Positions 45,015 through 57,409 of a DNA stretch of 64,000 bases are shown here, piece by piece. A program made the translations under genes and the position numbers. Numbering within the stretch: position 1 is the first letter of the stretch; every line of letters starts with the position of its first letter. The DNA is from Prosopocoilus inquinatus (taxonomy: Eukaryota; Arthropoda; Insecta; Coleoptera; Lucanidae), in assembly GCA_036172665.1 (NCBI GenBank), contig CM069869.1, positions 2,790,001-2,854,000 on the forward strand, written 5' to 3'. The notes under the pieces were generated by a model. It worked only from the letters and a program-made list of their open reading frames with translations, was not told the DNA's origin and ran no database searches.

Positions 45015-46780
45015 AGCACAGCATGCCGTGGAAAAGGAATTGCCTTCCTCCGCAAGTTTTAAACTTGATGCAAAGTAACTGAATTTAATTTAACAAAAAT
45101 GAAGTCCTGATTTCTTGAAAGGATCACCCGTAATAGGGATAAGACACGTGCTTTGTTAAGCTTTTGAATTAACGAAAATACTGAACTAAGCGCACAGGTA
45201 TAGACTACGGTCATACGTTATTTCCAGTTAAAAAATCAGAGCGTCTATTCAACACACTTTTCCCCGCTAGATGGTGCGGGCGGTATTTAGGTAATTTTTC
45301 AATCTTCGACGCACCCGCGTCGGAAGATTCCAACTTGAACTGCCGTGTTAGCTTTTTTTTATAGAGCAACAAATTGAGACATTGTGACATGTACCGCGGC
45401 TCCTATTGCACTTAGCACATGACATCTTACAACTGAGGTGTCGTGCTTATGACTTGATATTTTTTATACTCTGGCGTCGCAAGTCTTAACTGAAAGCTTT
45501 ATATCAGACCGGGATAATAAGTGAGATTAATTTTTTTCTTTTTGTTTTTTTTGCGTGCTGTTAGGAAATTATAATCCTTACGTTCACAAGTAAGAATATT
45601 ATTATTTTACTACGTGTGCTTGCTTAAAAAAATTCTTTAAAGATCCAAATAAAAATAATAAAATAAACGTAAAAGTCAAATAAACTTGATTGAAAGTTAA
45701 ACGTTACCGCGCAGATTTTATTGATGAATGAAACTATTAAAAGCTGCGATGCGCAAATTTAGGGAAGAAGTTGCGATTTTGAAGAAGCCAAATGGAAGTT
45801 TATTACCACGCAGCAGCGACGATATAAAGAACGTAAGCAGTCAGTATTCACGTGAAAAATTATTATCTTTCCCCAGATATTCTTTTCAGTGTATGTGCTG
45901 AAAGCGCTCAGGGAAAGCGTCTCAAATTCAGAGCTTTACAACCGACTTTTCACAATCGCTTTACGATGTGGCCCATTGTGTATTGCTATGAACGCCGCGA
46001 AGGACGCCGCGAGATCATGGTTACTAAAAGAAATTACTGTCGCTCGTCGAGCTAAAAATGTAGTATTTTCTTTTTTGTTGGCTGCATCGTTACATAAGTA
46101 ATTCTATAACGAAGGCGGCCAATAAAAAAAAAAAAAACAAAAAGGAAACCAGGTCAGATTTTACATTTCGTCTCGTAATTAAAGACGTAAGCCGCTCATC
46201 AAGCGTGCAATTAGTGCGTAATTATTTCGCCTGATTTCTGAGACAAAATAAGAGCCCGCGCTCAAAGGCCTCATTATTTTAATTAGTTTCATATCCCACC
46301 TACTTACAGAAGTGACTCTCGGCGTTTCAGCTTTCGCGATCCATCAAACTTACACTCGTATAGATCAATTTATTGATGTTACGCTTTCAGTAAGCGGCTC
46401 AAATTCGCTTGATTGTGAGCTTCAGGTTGTCATTAATTTGTTTATTAGAGGCCTGTCTGTTCGGATTAATTTCGCTAGAAATGTAGCCGTTTATTTTTAG
46501 AATGGAAAATCAAATTACAGGAAACGGATCGGTTTGAGAAATGTGCAGGCGTACTTAAAATGAATTGGTTTTAAAAGAATCAAATCGCTTAAAAGAAAAC
46601 GCTTTATTATCCCAAGCTTCCTTTCGTATTCGAAAAATTAATTACTTTCTTCGGAAACATTTTTGAAACGTAGAAGAAAGTTTGTTTATCTTTTAATGGA
46701 AGAAACAAACGACAGAAATAAGATGTATTAAGAAATCAGAAGGAGCCGTTTATTTATTATTTGAGTATGTGTTACTGTTT
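45015..46780. other. Spacer with one weak exon candidate
   Basis: At 45877-46101 an acceptor-like TCTTTCCCCAG is followed by a frame of about 74 codons (LRESVSNSELYNRLFTIALR, then a basic, alanine-rich stretch). No donor or homologue recognised; treated as unproven. Confidence 0.25.
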
Positions 46781-46789
46781 AGATTCCTG

Positions 46790-47885
46790 GTTACTTTCAG
46801 CAATAATGGGTGGTATAATTTTGCTGACGTAAGGTGGTAACACTACTTTCATGGTTACCCCATTGGATATTACGGTTTCTATTGGATCCTAGAGGTCACG
46901 CTATCTGTTACTGTGTTCTGATTGGACGCCATTTTGTGTCGTTGGAGCGTTCGCTTCCGGCAATCGCCTACCGCGTTACTTTACCGTTTCTACTTTTCTA
47001 CTTTAGATTGAAAGGTGTCATTAGAGCGACCCATGATTATATTCGATTTCTTTGTTTCAACGCTTCTTTTTCTGGCTCCGCTTCTTTTCTTCGCTACTTC
47101 TTTCTCGTTTACCGTTTCCCTGTTTTTACGGCGAATCTGTTCCTGCTGAGGGCATACGCGAATCAAGTGCGCAACGAAGTTCGATACATGAAGTCATCGC
47201 TCAGCAGTGGCGTGCTGTTCCCACCGACATCCGGCTGTTGGGAACAATTGACGTAAACGACATTCGACGTCCTGTCAAGTGGAGACGCTACTAAATGACA
47301 GTTGGTTACGTTCGTCAACCGATTGAGAACAACCCTCTCGAACTTCGACAACTCGTAACGTACTATTTTATTTAATATGTTATTTGATTAATGCATGTTC
47401 GCATATAACGCAGATGTACCGGCACCTCTGTATTCATTAAGTTAGTAGTATCTCTCAATACTTTACGTTACGTTTTATTTAAGATAAACAGATTACCGAT
47501 TCACGTTTGTGCACACCAGTACCGGATCTGAATGTATTCTATTTAAGTATCTAAGTCAAAGATTCTAACGTCCCTTACAGACAGACAGTGTTATTTATTT
47601 TAGGTTAGTGGACCCTTGACATTCGGATATCTCTGATTTTAATTTACGTTTTAAATACGAACTGTTTTTTTTTTGCTGCGACGACATAATTATTTTGAAT
47701 GCACGAGTGGAAAGGTCTCCTGAAAAATATCTCGAAATTTTGGCGGACGCTGTGAACCTTGGGAGGCGGTTTTGCAGTGGCGTAGAAATCAGCTGATCTC
47801 CACCTGAGCTCTAGTTCAGGACAGATGATAGTCTTCCTCAGCGCTAACTTGCCATCGTTTTCGTCAATTAATCAATAGGTAACGT
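46790..47885 (+). repeat. Family A copy, modules e-a-b-c
   Basis: Module e (46800-47100, ATTGG at 46881 and 46921, GCCATTTTGTG), a (47175-47300), b (47370-47470) and c (47690-47880, TCGAAATTTTGGCG, AGAAATCAGCTGA) align with the right arm but in the order e-a-b-c. This is a circular permutation of the arm's order. The 140-codon frame at 46834-47256 falls on e and a and is not conserved as protein. Confidence 0.7.
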
Positions 47886-48398
47886 AATTACATTTGGGTG
47901 CTAGCATATGTATATACAGAGTGAGTCACTGAGCATTCAATTTCGTAATCCGGACATGATTTGAGTCATTGTTAATTCAAGTATTCGTGAATTGTGAATT
48001 GTGGGTAACTAGTGAAGGCGAAAAACAAAGAATCGACTTGTAAGCAAGGTTATGAAGAGAGCTTCGTCGATTTATGGCGCAAAGTAACACTTCGAAAGTC
48101 AATTGTGATCACAGTTCCCCTCCTCTCTCCACGTAATTGTTGAAATTGACTTGGCGAAGCGAAAACGGGATGACGAGCAATATAAAACTAATACCACTCC
48201 TACAAAATAAAATCACATATAATTCAAACAATTACCGAAAGTTCGCTATTTCGTATTGAATTCTTACTATCGATATAAATTTTATTAACCATCCAACTAG
48301 ATATGTCATGCCTCCGGAAAGGACATGAACGCTAGAAAGGCCTGCTCCATCTGCTTCTTTACATGCCTATATCGCTTTCTGTTTGTTACACCCTATGT

Positions 48399-49018
48399 TA
48401 GCGTTTCCCAAATTGTGGGGCGCGGCCCCCTGGAGGGACGCGTAAGACCTCAAAGGGGGGCGCAGCAAAATAAACTTAACAAAATTGAACGCAAATTGCA
48501 ACCAACTAATTTATGATGTTATTTTCTTTTACAAGAGATTGTATATACGTATACTCGCGAGCAATAAATATTTGTCATCATTAATAATTGGCAAAGGTTG
48601 GTACTGAACTTGCATTTTATTAAAACTAAGGAGATTCGTGTTTTAATTTTGAATGCTAAATCTCTTAAACATTTAATTTATTTTGACATTTTCGTGGTAA
48701 AGAACAAATTGTGTAATCAAAACTGACATTTTTATAGACAGTGACGACCAAAATTGAAAACTTGAGAGTGTACTATACAGTGAGATTTTTTTACTGTGAA
48801 AGTACATTGTAAATATTCCTATGTTCAATTTTAGAAAAAAAAAATTGTGAATGTATTTCAGGATATGCAAACAAGCTTCAATAAAACAAATGTGCTATTA
48901 CTGTCAATTATGATATATAAGGATGAATCTCATTTAAAAAATACTATGCAGGGGGAGGGGGCGTGAATCATAACAGAGCTCAAAAGGGTGTCGCGAAACC
49001 TAAAAGTTTGGGAAACGC
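48399..49018. mobile_element. hAT-like MITE, about 620 bp
   Basis: The end AGCGTTTCCCAAA followed by GTGGGGCGCGGCCCC is the style of many hAT non-autonomous ends, and TTTGGGAAACGCT at 49006-49018 is its inverted partner; GGGGGCG stretches also mirror each other. No clear 8-bp target duplication, but flanking DNA on the right resembles that on the left (CGCTTTCTGTTTG), so the target region itself is repetitive. Confidence 0.65.
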
Positions 49019-49140
49019 TCTGACTTTAAAACAACGACTGGTATGTAATTCTACTTCTACCGCTTTCTGTTTGCTGCGTAACCTATGCTCTCGCTTTAAA
49101 ACAACGACTAGTATATTATTCTGTTTCTATCTCCTTTTAC
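49018..49140. repeat. Local tandem duplication, about 70-bp unit
   Basis: CTTTAAAACAACGACTNGTAT followed by TTCT occurs at about 49023 and 49095, and CGCTTTCTGTTTG-like sequence lies between and to the left of the MITE. Confidence 0.5.
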
Positions 49141-49144
49141 CCTG

Positions 49145-52100
49145 ATTCTAAGGTAATTTTGAATTATACGTTGCTTTTGCTTGAAGTGAGATAAGCCAGA
49201 AAATTGCTTGCCCCCGTTAGGGATATATTTAAAATCAAGACATTGCGTCTTCCGTCTGCAAAAAATATTTTTATAAGCCCAGAATTGGTCCTGAATTCCG
49301 TCCTGACCTTCGGTTTTTCTGTGTTCTTGTGAGTTTAGAATCGATCTTTTTAAATACTTGAATCAGATTTTACAAGTGCTCCAAATTTTATTAGACGAAT
49401 TTCAAGCCTCATCTCAACGGATTCATTGAGATATTTACGAAATAGTCGTTGTTTTTTTTATTGATGATTATTTGTTGGGCCGGTCTTTTTTCTTTCTGGG
49501 GTTCTGGCAACTTAATTTTGGATTTCGGCGTTCACCTATATGTAACCGTTTGCTACATTTTTAGTTAATGCCGGTAGGTTATCCTACACGAGGCAAATTT
49601 AGGTTTGTACAGGCACGTGCATCCTATTCGAGACCTTTGTAAACTATCTGCTTCCTTATTGACGATGCTAGTATGGATTACAAAGTTATTAATCGGTCTC
49701 GATTAGCTTCATTCTGACTATACGCCACCTGCTCTGTCACTTTAGTATGTATTCGGCTGCTGTTTGGGAAGGTAGCCTTCGTCTACTCTGGTTGGTACCT
49801 TCATAGCAATTGTTTATATTATTATTATTATTATTCAGGTAGTCGCCAAACGGGATAATCCCAATTACAGGACGAAAAAAATGAAGAGTAGATATAGAAC
49901 GATTAGAACTAAACCTAAACCTAACCTAAAACAAAAGAATAAATGTACACCTACAGATATATAGATATACGACTAAAGGTATAAGCATAAATATAATGTA
50001 AGAAAAAAAAGAAAAAACCTCAAACATTTCTGTTGGCGCTGATTTCTGAAAGAAGTATTTGTTTGGTTTACTTCGAAGCCACGATTTTATTTTCTGCTGT
50101 TCGATCCGATTTCCCTTCTTGCTAGTGCATTTTGTGCAGATTGTTGGTAAGTCAGTTTTTCTCTTTTTTTGTCCTTAAATTCAGGTGTTATTTCGTTCAT
50201 TTGTATGCACGTTTCGTTTAGGAAAAAAAATGCAACTTTAGCAAGTAAAATCAACGTTAATATCAAATTATGGAGATTTTTCCCCAAAAAAATCTTGCAA
50301 AGGTCCATCTCTTAAGCATTCCTTCTCATCAAGTTCATCCTCTTTTTCAAACAGCGTATGTTATTAACTCCCTACTCCTCAATTCTACCATTTATGGGGT
50401 ATGTAGTGTTGGATTAGTTGGATTACTGAACGTACGGTTACGATTGGCTAAATCTGGACACGTGGGACGAGTGTTTTCGCGCTCGAAGCGCACATCGCGG
50501 CGTCTACATTACTTGGATAAATCGTCAAGGGAGCCGTGGCGTTTTGGTTCCTTTTGTGTGTTTCCTGTTTGGGAGTTAATTTGTCCGTGTAGTCATTACT
50601 CGAACGAGGGCAGTGTCGATTTCTTAGGCCCTTCGACGCAAAGTGCATCTTTCAATTGAAAAGCCTGTGAAGTTTTTAGCCATATTGTAACATTTCATTT
50701 TTCTCTTTGGCATTTCATTCTTCTCTTTGGCTTTTTTTCTTTACCTTGAGCTTTTATTGTTCGTGCTACGAGCTCGTTGATTCTTATTTACTAGCCTCGG
50801 CGTACCTACAGCCGGCGATTCGAAAGATTGTTCTTAAATATTGTCTTCATGCCTCGGATTCGTTTCGACGACTTCGCCGACGTACTGCGGTCAACAGGAC
50901 TTCGTGGCTAACTCGACGACAAGCAAGAATTAGCCCTTAAGTGCTTTGCACTTTATTTACGGGAAGCGTCATAGTGACTACATACACGATGTGCCGAAAA
51001 ATTAAATATTTCTTGACTAACGTTCGGCAAGTTAATTTCAATCGTGACAGAATTAATGTTTGGTTAATCGAGGCTCTCGAATAACTACAAATGAAATCTT
51101 GTTCATTTGAGTTACCGTAAATAGTTGATATCAATAATCCAAACATATTTTAACTTTGCTTGAGCAATAAATCGCCAGCCTTTTAATTTTGTATTGAATT
51201 TATGTGGCCAACCACCTTGCTGCATAATAGTAAAAGTAAAGACACGTTAGCGAGGCGATCCGTTCGTAGAGATAAGCGTTTTAGATTGACAAGGAATCGA
51301 AGAATATCGTCGCAGTCCGACCCACGACCCAATTCTCCATCGAGCTAGGGAATTCCGCATATAACTACGCACTTTTCTTGCTACCCTCCATCCGTGTCGA
51401 TAACTTGCTGATTTTCATGTAAGTACAAAGAGTTTGGTAGCAAGATTTCATATAAAATCTTACGTAGTGCCAAACGGGTCTAACGGAACAAACAAAAAAT
51501 AAATAAATTCACGCTTTTTTTTATTTTCAAAGTAATAACGTCATAGAAAACAATATCATGTTCTGGCCTTTGTACGTACAGGTTCGACGACTTCCTGTGT
51601 ATAAACGAACCTTCTTCCTTCGCCTGGAAACGAGACGCCCCCAAAGAGATGAAAGTCCGCTGGGGACAATACATCGGATGAGGGATCACTTCAATTTATG
51701 AATCGTTGTCTTGGTTGTAAGTAGCGACGTGCGAATATACGGTGTCTCTGAAAAGCCGACGGAATGCTGATGTCTTCGAATAAAGTTCCTTCCTCGCACT
51801 ACGTCTTTCAGACTTTTATAAATTCCCGTCGGTTTAGTCAGGTGCGAAAAATAATAATCCGTTGTTTGTCTTCCGGTTCTGTCCGGTAATAAACTTAGCA
51901 AATTGCATTCTGAACAACTCAACGATCTGTTCAAGGAGTTTAAGTCGTGCATACCGGTAATTGTATCAAACGGAGATCATAAAAAGGTAATGGACGCAGT
52001 AATTGAAATTGAATTTTATGAAGTGCGAACGAGATGGCGTTGCGTTCTGAATAGAGAGATGCCTTGCCGTTACAGTTTGGAAAACCGCTTTTCCGGGCAA

Positions 52101-52980
52101 ATCCTGGATATATGCAATTCCTTTGTCTCTTTTTCCGTTTTATATTTGAACCGACGTAGTTGATATCTAATGCAATTACCTTATTACGTGTCGGTGGTAT
52201 GTACATCAAAGAAGTGTCAGAAAATATCAAAATGACGTTCATCGGCATGATTTATGACTTCAATTTAAAAGACCCGCTTGCTTGTCGCAAAAACAATCGC
52301 ACACCGCCTTTGTGACCTACTTGCCGCCTCTTGTTAATATTTCTACAAGGGCGTGGCTTTTCTTAAAATGCATGTGTAGTGATGCGGGTTCGTTCGATCA
52401 AAGGCTACCGCTATGTCATAAATGTCTATCACCCTGGCTTTGTTTACACACAATCCGAACGTTTGTTGTTGTTGTCCTTTTTTGAGTTGTCACCTGCAGA
52501 AACTTCTAACACGCCTCCGCGTCTGTTCTTGTCGGTCTGTTTACATTCTTAATTTTTATTACTGTGTCCGGTCCGGTGTCTTACAATTTTTATGCGACGG
52601 AGAGATTAAATTGCGTTTACTTTTGACCTTTCGCGCCATCCTTAGCATTGATTCTGTAGGCACTTGATGCTGTCAGGATGCTTTCGATTAGTGCAAGCCG
52701 CTCTTTACTTCAAAAGGGGGCTTTTGGCTTTTTGTGATGTGCCTGGAGTGGTGTGTTTCGTGTGGGGACTGCGGTCGCATGGCTGCCTGTATTCCGTGGT
52801 CCCCAAGGTATGCTTGTTTTAGTACCGACAGGACTTCGGGGTGGTTTCCTGCAGTTGTACGACTTCGGTCGGAATTAATCTGGTGTCCTTGTGGATTAAA
52901 AACTCACTTGAGTTTGTCTCAGCCTCACCCTCGATGTTCGGGACAGGTATGTTTGCGTCTGTTGCTTTCTCTTTTCGTGC
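49145..52980. other. Spacer; (ATT)n tract at 49817-49837, otherwise unassigned
   Basis: The (ATT)n tract followed by CAGGTAGTCGCCAAACGGG may be the 3' end of a minus-strand LINE, but no coding part was found. A short run of CCTAAA/CCTAA units lies at 49918-49941. GC-richer sequence from about 51700 to 52980 contains many overlapping frames without motifs. Confidence 0.3.
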
Positions 52981-52985
52981 AAGTT

Positions 52986-53893
52986 ACTATTGTCGAACTG
53001 AAGCTCCCGTGTCGAAATGGCCCCGGAGAAACACCCTATTTTGCACCTTTTTGCATGTTTTTTTCTGATATTGCAAAAGCTACAGGCGTCTCTGTAGAAA
53101 TCCGTAAATACGCATTCTAGATTGATCCTTTTTGATGCCTATTTCAAAGTGATCGCACGTCCAGTGGCGGCGTCGGGGGCGGATTACTGCGCGGGTGCGA
53201 CTTTGCTTTTCGGGAATTTTTTACCCTACTTAAACGCGATCGTATCGAAACGAGCTACACTCTATAGTATTGTGGAAAAGACTGAAGAAACCGATGGCGA
53301 CGTTAGCTTGGCGCTGTGGTCTTCGAGAAAAAGGATTTTACACCCCCTTTTCAAAAATTCTCGACATTTAAAAAATTCCAGTAACTGTATTCTTTGTCCG
53401 ATCGTTACGAAATTCGGAGAGTCGACTACTGTCGAACTGAAGCTCCCGTGTAGAAATGTCCCCGGAAAAAGTACCCTTTTATGCACCTTTTTCCGTGTTT
53501 TTTTGATATTGCAGAAGCTACAGGCGTCTCTATAGAAATCCGTAAATACGCATTCTAGATTGATCCTTCGGAAGAGTTTTGATGCCTATTTCAAAGCGAT
53601 CGCACGTCCAGTGGCGGCGGCGGGGTCGGATTACTGCGCGGGTGCGATTTCGACTTCGACTCTTCGAGATTTTTTTATGCCCCTTAAACGTGGTCGTATC
53701 GAAACGAGATTTTCTCCATAGTATCGTCTAAAAGAACTAAGAAACCGATGGCGGTGTCAGTTTGGTGCTGTGATTCCCAGGAAAAAAGATTTTGCACCCC
53801 CTTTCCAAACATGGCCGATTTTCGACATTTATAAAATTCCAACACCTTTATTTGCCGTCCGATCGAGACGAAATTCGGCGAGTCGACGGGGGC
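52986..53893 (+). repeat. Tandem array, unit about 440 bp, roughly 2 copies
   Basis: ATTGATCC occurs at 53121 and 53559 (period 438). TTGATGCCTATTTCAAAG recurs with a 9-bp indel (447). The block TGTCGAACTGAAGCTCCCGT with CCGTAAATACGCATTCTAG occurs at 52993-53120 and 53430-53558. One full unit (about 53121-53558) is flanked by a partial unit on each side. Frames across it (52734-53120, 53122-53535) are shadows. No known satellite was recognised. Confidence 0.85.
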
Positions 53894-53899
53894 CATAAA

Positions 53900-54930
53900 G
53901 GAGTTCTCTCCTGGAAAGGGCCCGCTGCTAAAAGGTTGTAATTTTCGAGGTTGGCTGTGTTACAAGTCAATTTCTTCTGCACCAATATTGTTTCTGCTCA
54001 GACGATTACGTAAAGGGATAGTGCGTACAAAAGTCTGCTCCTTTTCTTTTACATGCTTACATCGTCAGCTTCTGGCAGTTGTGGGTTTTCATTTTAAAAC
54101 GAAAACCGATTCATGACTTATAACTTGTATAGCGTTTAACTTAACTTTGTTTGCACTTGCGATTTTATTATAATTAATTTCAGTTATAATTCCTTTTTTT
54201 TGCATAGCAGTCGTTTTAAATAGGAGTAATTTTTTTTTTTTAAATCAACTGGTCTTTAATAGGTTGCTTTTTCGAATATAACCAATTCGAGTGGGTCAAC
54301 GAACTTTTTTTTTTCTCCCTTTGATGTTCATATTGACATTTGTTCGGGAGCGAATTACGCTGCAACCCGAAATCGAAATCAGAGCGGGCCACGGAAAAAC
54401 TCGTTCCACGCAAAAGCAAAATTCGTTTATGTCGTGCGTTCTCCATACATTAAGCTGCGCCGCCATAAATTATTTACCCGCCACCTCGACTAATTTGTTA
54501 CCGTGAATATTAAGGGCTTTTCACCGTCCTATTTTCTCTTTTCCGCGCAGACATAAATAAATCGCGTCTGTTCACTGAAATATTCATAAGTAATTTATGT
54601 CGGGTGCTTACCGATACCCCCTTCGGAAAGAAACGACTGACGTCAGATTTATATTAAGAAATAGAACCGAAGACTCACTTATCTAATCATGTCTGCCATA
54701 TATCTGCATCGATTTTGGTTTAAAATTACAAGTTTGCGAGAAACAAATCCGTAGAATTAAATTTATTTCCTTTTAGTTTGCGTTATTAATTTGAGTACGG
54801 GAGTTGAATTCGGAAACGGACAAGACATATACAAATACAATCAAAGTAACGATTAAAAATTTTTTGTAAGGTTTTTAAAACAATGGACAGTTGTTACAGT
54901 CAGAATTGACCGAAACGTGTTTGACAACAG
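53900..54930. other. Spacer, nothing assigned
   Basis: A block near 54035-54060 resembles 48345-48375 (CTGCTCC, TTTACATGC), hinting at a shared dispersed repeat. Confidence 0.3.
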
Positions 54931-54939
54931 CGCTTCCGC

Positions 54940-55060
54940 GTTGGTTCGCTTGTAGACGTGGCAGCGTTTTCCGGAAATGATCTTTATATCACGTTTGAAA
55001 TACTGGCTCTTTATTGGTGAGTCGCTTCAAATATTCTAAAGCCATCTCTTTCCAACGAGA
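54940..55060 (+). repeat. Family A module e fragment
   Basis: TTCCGGAA, TATCACGTTTGAA and GGCTCTTTATTGGT align with 10595-10650. Only the first ATTGG box is preserved. Confidence 0.45.
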
Positions 55061-55734
55061 AGGAAGGCAACGTGTTCTAATACGATTCCATTGTGGCTGT
55101 TGTTGTTTGCGACGCGTCCGAGGTAACTTGTGCTTTTAGTTGTTCCGAGAAACTGTTGTTACGATAATTTTAGGACGGGGCATAGAGGTAGAACAAAGTA
55201 CAATATACAATACATTTATTATAAATAATAAGTAACTTACATGTTTCCGGCACTTATACTAGGGGAGGGACTTTATCACTACTAACAACTCATCGTCTGT
55301 AATGCATGCTTAAGTTTATAATAGACACTATGATGTAAGCGTTTAAAAGAGGGAATAGCCTAATTGCGAACTGATACGTCCAGATCAAGGTTTTTATCCC
55401 CGCGGTATCGAATATTTGCCCTGACTATTAATTTCTTAGCGGTTATGCTTTAATACCTCCTTTCCGGTGTCGAACTTGATAACATAGTTTCAAATATTAA
55501 ATTCAAATAAATATTTTTATCTGCTACACTATGCAATTGCGATTGCAAAATTCAACTAAACAGGCCCTTAAATAACTCATGTATTTTCATGTGACGATCT
55601 CAATCCAACGAACTGTTTACTTCTCAAATAGGTATGTTTAATCGGCAATTAATAACACTACGCGACTCTCTTTGTTTTTCGTCAGATTCGTTCTTTTACG
55701 GGGGCACGTTTTCTGTGAAGCTGTTTATAAGTGA

Positions 55735-56000
55735 AGTTACTTTCATCGGGAGTGTAGGATGGGAGTTAAATGATTAAGCCTAAGGCAATTATCACTTACA
55801 AAAGGCTCGTCGTGTTCAAACCTATGACCCTGTAATTTAGAGCGAAAGCGAGAAAAGGATCTTATTTGACCTTACTGTTTCCACTCCTTCAATTCACTCT
55901 TTTTCCCAAATTTTTTATTAACTATTGACGTCCCCTTGTTTGAACGTCTGGTTTGAGTTAAGTTAGCCAGGAACTGGTTTTTGCTTGTCTTACACACTAG
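55735..56000. repeat. Fragment related to the interior of the 28296-29914 element
   Basis: Matches at 55795-55830 (GGCTCGTCGTGTTCAAACCT) to 28625-28655 and at 55928-56005 (CTTGTTTGAACG, GTCTTACACA) to 29174-29275, in the same order. Confidence 0.5.
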
Positions 56001-56149
56001 CAAAATATTAGTTATATAAACATTACGATATAAAAATTTTAACGATACACAATACAGAAGAGTCAGAACTTGGTATGCTTCTTGGAAATACTACTTAAAC
56101 ATGGTGACCACTGTTTACTAACTGAATCGATACTGATTCAGTACTGAAT

Positions 56150-56575
56150 CGCCCTCGAAGTCCATCAAGCTTGTATTTATATCACTTGTGGGCGCCGTTC
56201 ACACGATTAGAGGTTCAGTTCGGCTTGTTATGCATTATGTTCTTTCAGGAAAACTCTTAGATTCTCATTACTGGGTCAACTTGTGGGCAACTTGTTTATG
56301 AATCATCTGCTATTTATGTGGTCTTTCTTACATAACACCGGCGGCAGTTCCATTTGAATCCGATGGCGACGTGAGCTGCACACGTCACCAATCAACGACG
56401 CAGTGCGAAAATTAAGAAGAATTACAAACGTTATCATGTTTATTTACCAAGGTCCAGCTGTTCGACAAGAGGTTCACTTTAGCTTGTCGTGCATTATGAT
56501 TTTTCAGGAAAATTTTTAGATTTTCGTTACTAGGTCCACTTATGATTCATCTGCTGCTTGTGTTACGTCCAAAAT
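56150..56575 (+). repeat. Family B copy, two tandem sub-units
   Basis: TAGAGGTTCAGTTCGGCTTG...CAGGAAAACTCTTAGATT...CATCTGCT occurs at 56200-56315 and again at 56468-56555. Between them lies a block with ACACCGGCGGCAGTTCCAT that recurs at 58427 and 59368. Confidence 0.7.
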
Positions 56576-56579
56576 ATAA

Positions 56580-57400
56580 CTCTTGCTTGTGAGGATGTGT
56601 AGCCAGGTACAGAGATTCGCAGCGAGATAAACATGACAACAAAAGGGCGCCACCTAGTGTTTGTTTGCGAGGGCGAGAATTTCTGAACACCACACTAGGA
56701 AAATATTCGCTCCGTTCAACTCCGAAGGTCCCAAGTTGCGTCGACAACACACACAACAGAGGATCTCACACATCCGAAATGAGACCAACCCGAAAGTATA
56801 TAAAGTATATAGTAAATAACTTGACCACGTCAATAATTTTTTCGATATCAAACCAATCAAACAAATAATTACATACGTAACGAGAAACAAACGCATGCGC
56901 AATAAAATGCTTACAATTAGTAAAATAGAATAGTTTAAAACTGCCAGGCGTAAGTTTACACACGGTTACTGCAACAACGACACATTATTAAACAAACAAC
57001 GGTTCTCTGCTCTCGCGATGGATCGACGCTGGCGCCGCACAGAAAAACTTACAATATTAATCAAAGTAAAGTAAAACTAATAAATAAAATAGCTTTCTGT
57101 AAATATAAATTTTGATTGGCAGATAACTTTCTGAAAAGTATAATCTTTCTTACTACGTATACGCTTTGTCGACAGATGAAGTTTTGAGAAATGGTTTTTA
57201 GGAGTTATGGTGAGTTTATCTTGAGTTTATCTTTACACAAAGTTATGTAGCATTTCAGAAACCGGGCATAAATGAACAGAATTTGAATAACACCTAAAAG
57301 TTTGACAAAATTTCAAAATTTTAAATGTCTAAAGCTTTCAGTTCTTTTTCAAATTAAAAAAGTAAAAAAAAATTGTCGCGTAGTAGATTAGGATGACACA
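56580..57400. other. Spacer, nothing assigned
   Basis: Short frames on both strands (56547-56963) without motifs; no repeat ends recognised. Confidence 0.3.
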
Positions 57401-57409
57401 CTCATCAAG

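Noticed and set aside
45877..46101. Coding exon after the acceptor-like TTTCCCCAG
   Set aside because: No matching donor or recognisable protein family; kept only as a weak remark in the spacer entry.
46834..47256. 140-codon plus-strand frame as a gene
   Set aside because: It covers family A modules e and a, which are frameshifted or closed in the other copies.
49918..49941. Insect telomeric (CCTAA)n array
   Set aside because: Only a few irregular CCTAAA/CCTAA units over 24 bp; too short and mixed to be telomeric.
52734..53535. 128- and 137-codon frames as genes
   Set aside because: They run across units of the 440-bp tandem repeat and shift frame between units.
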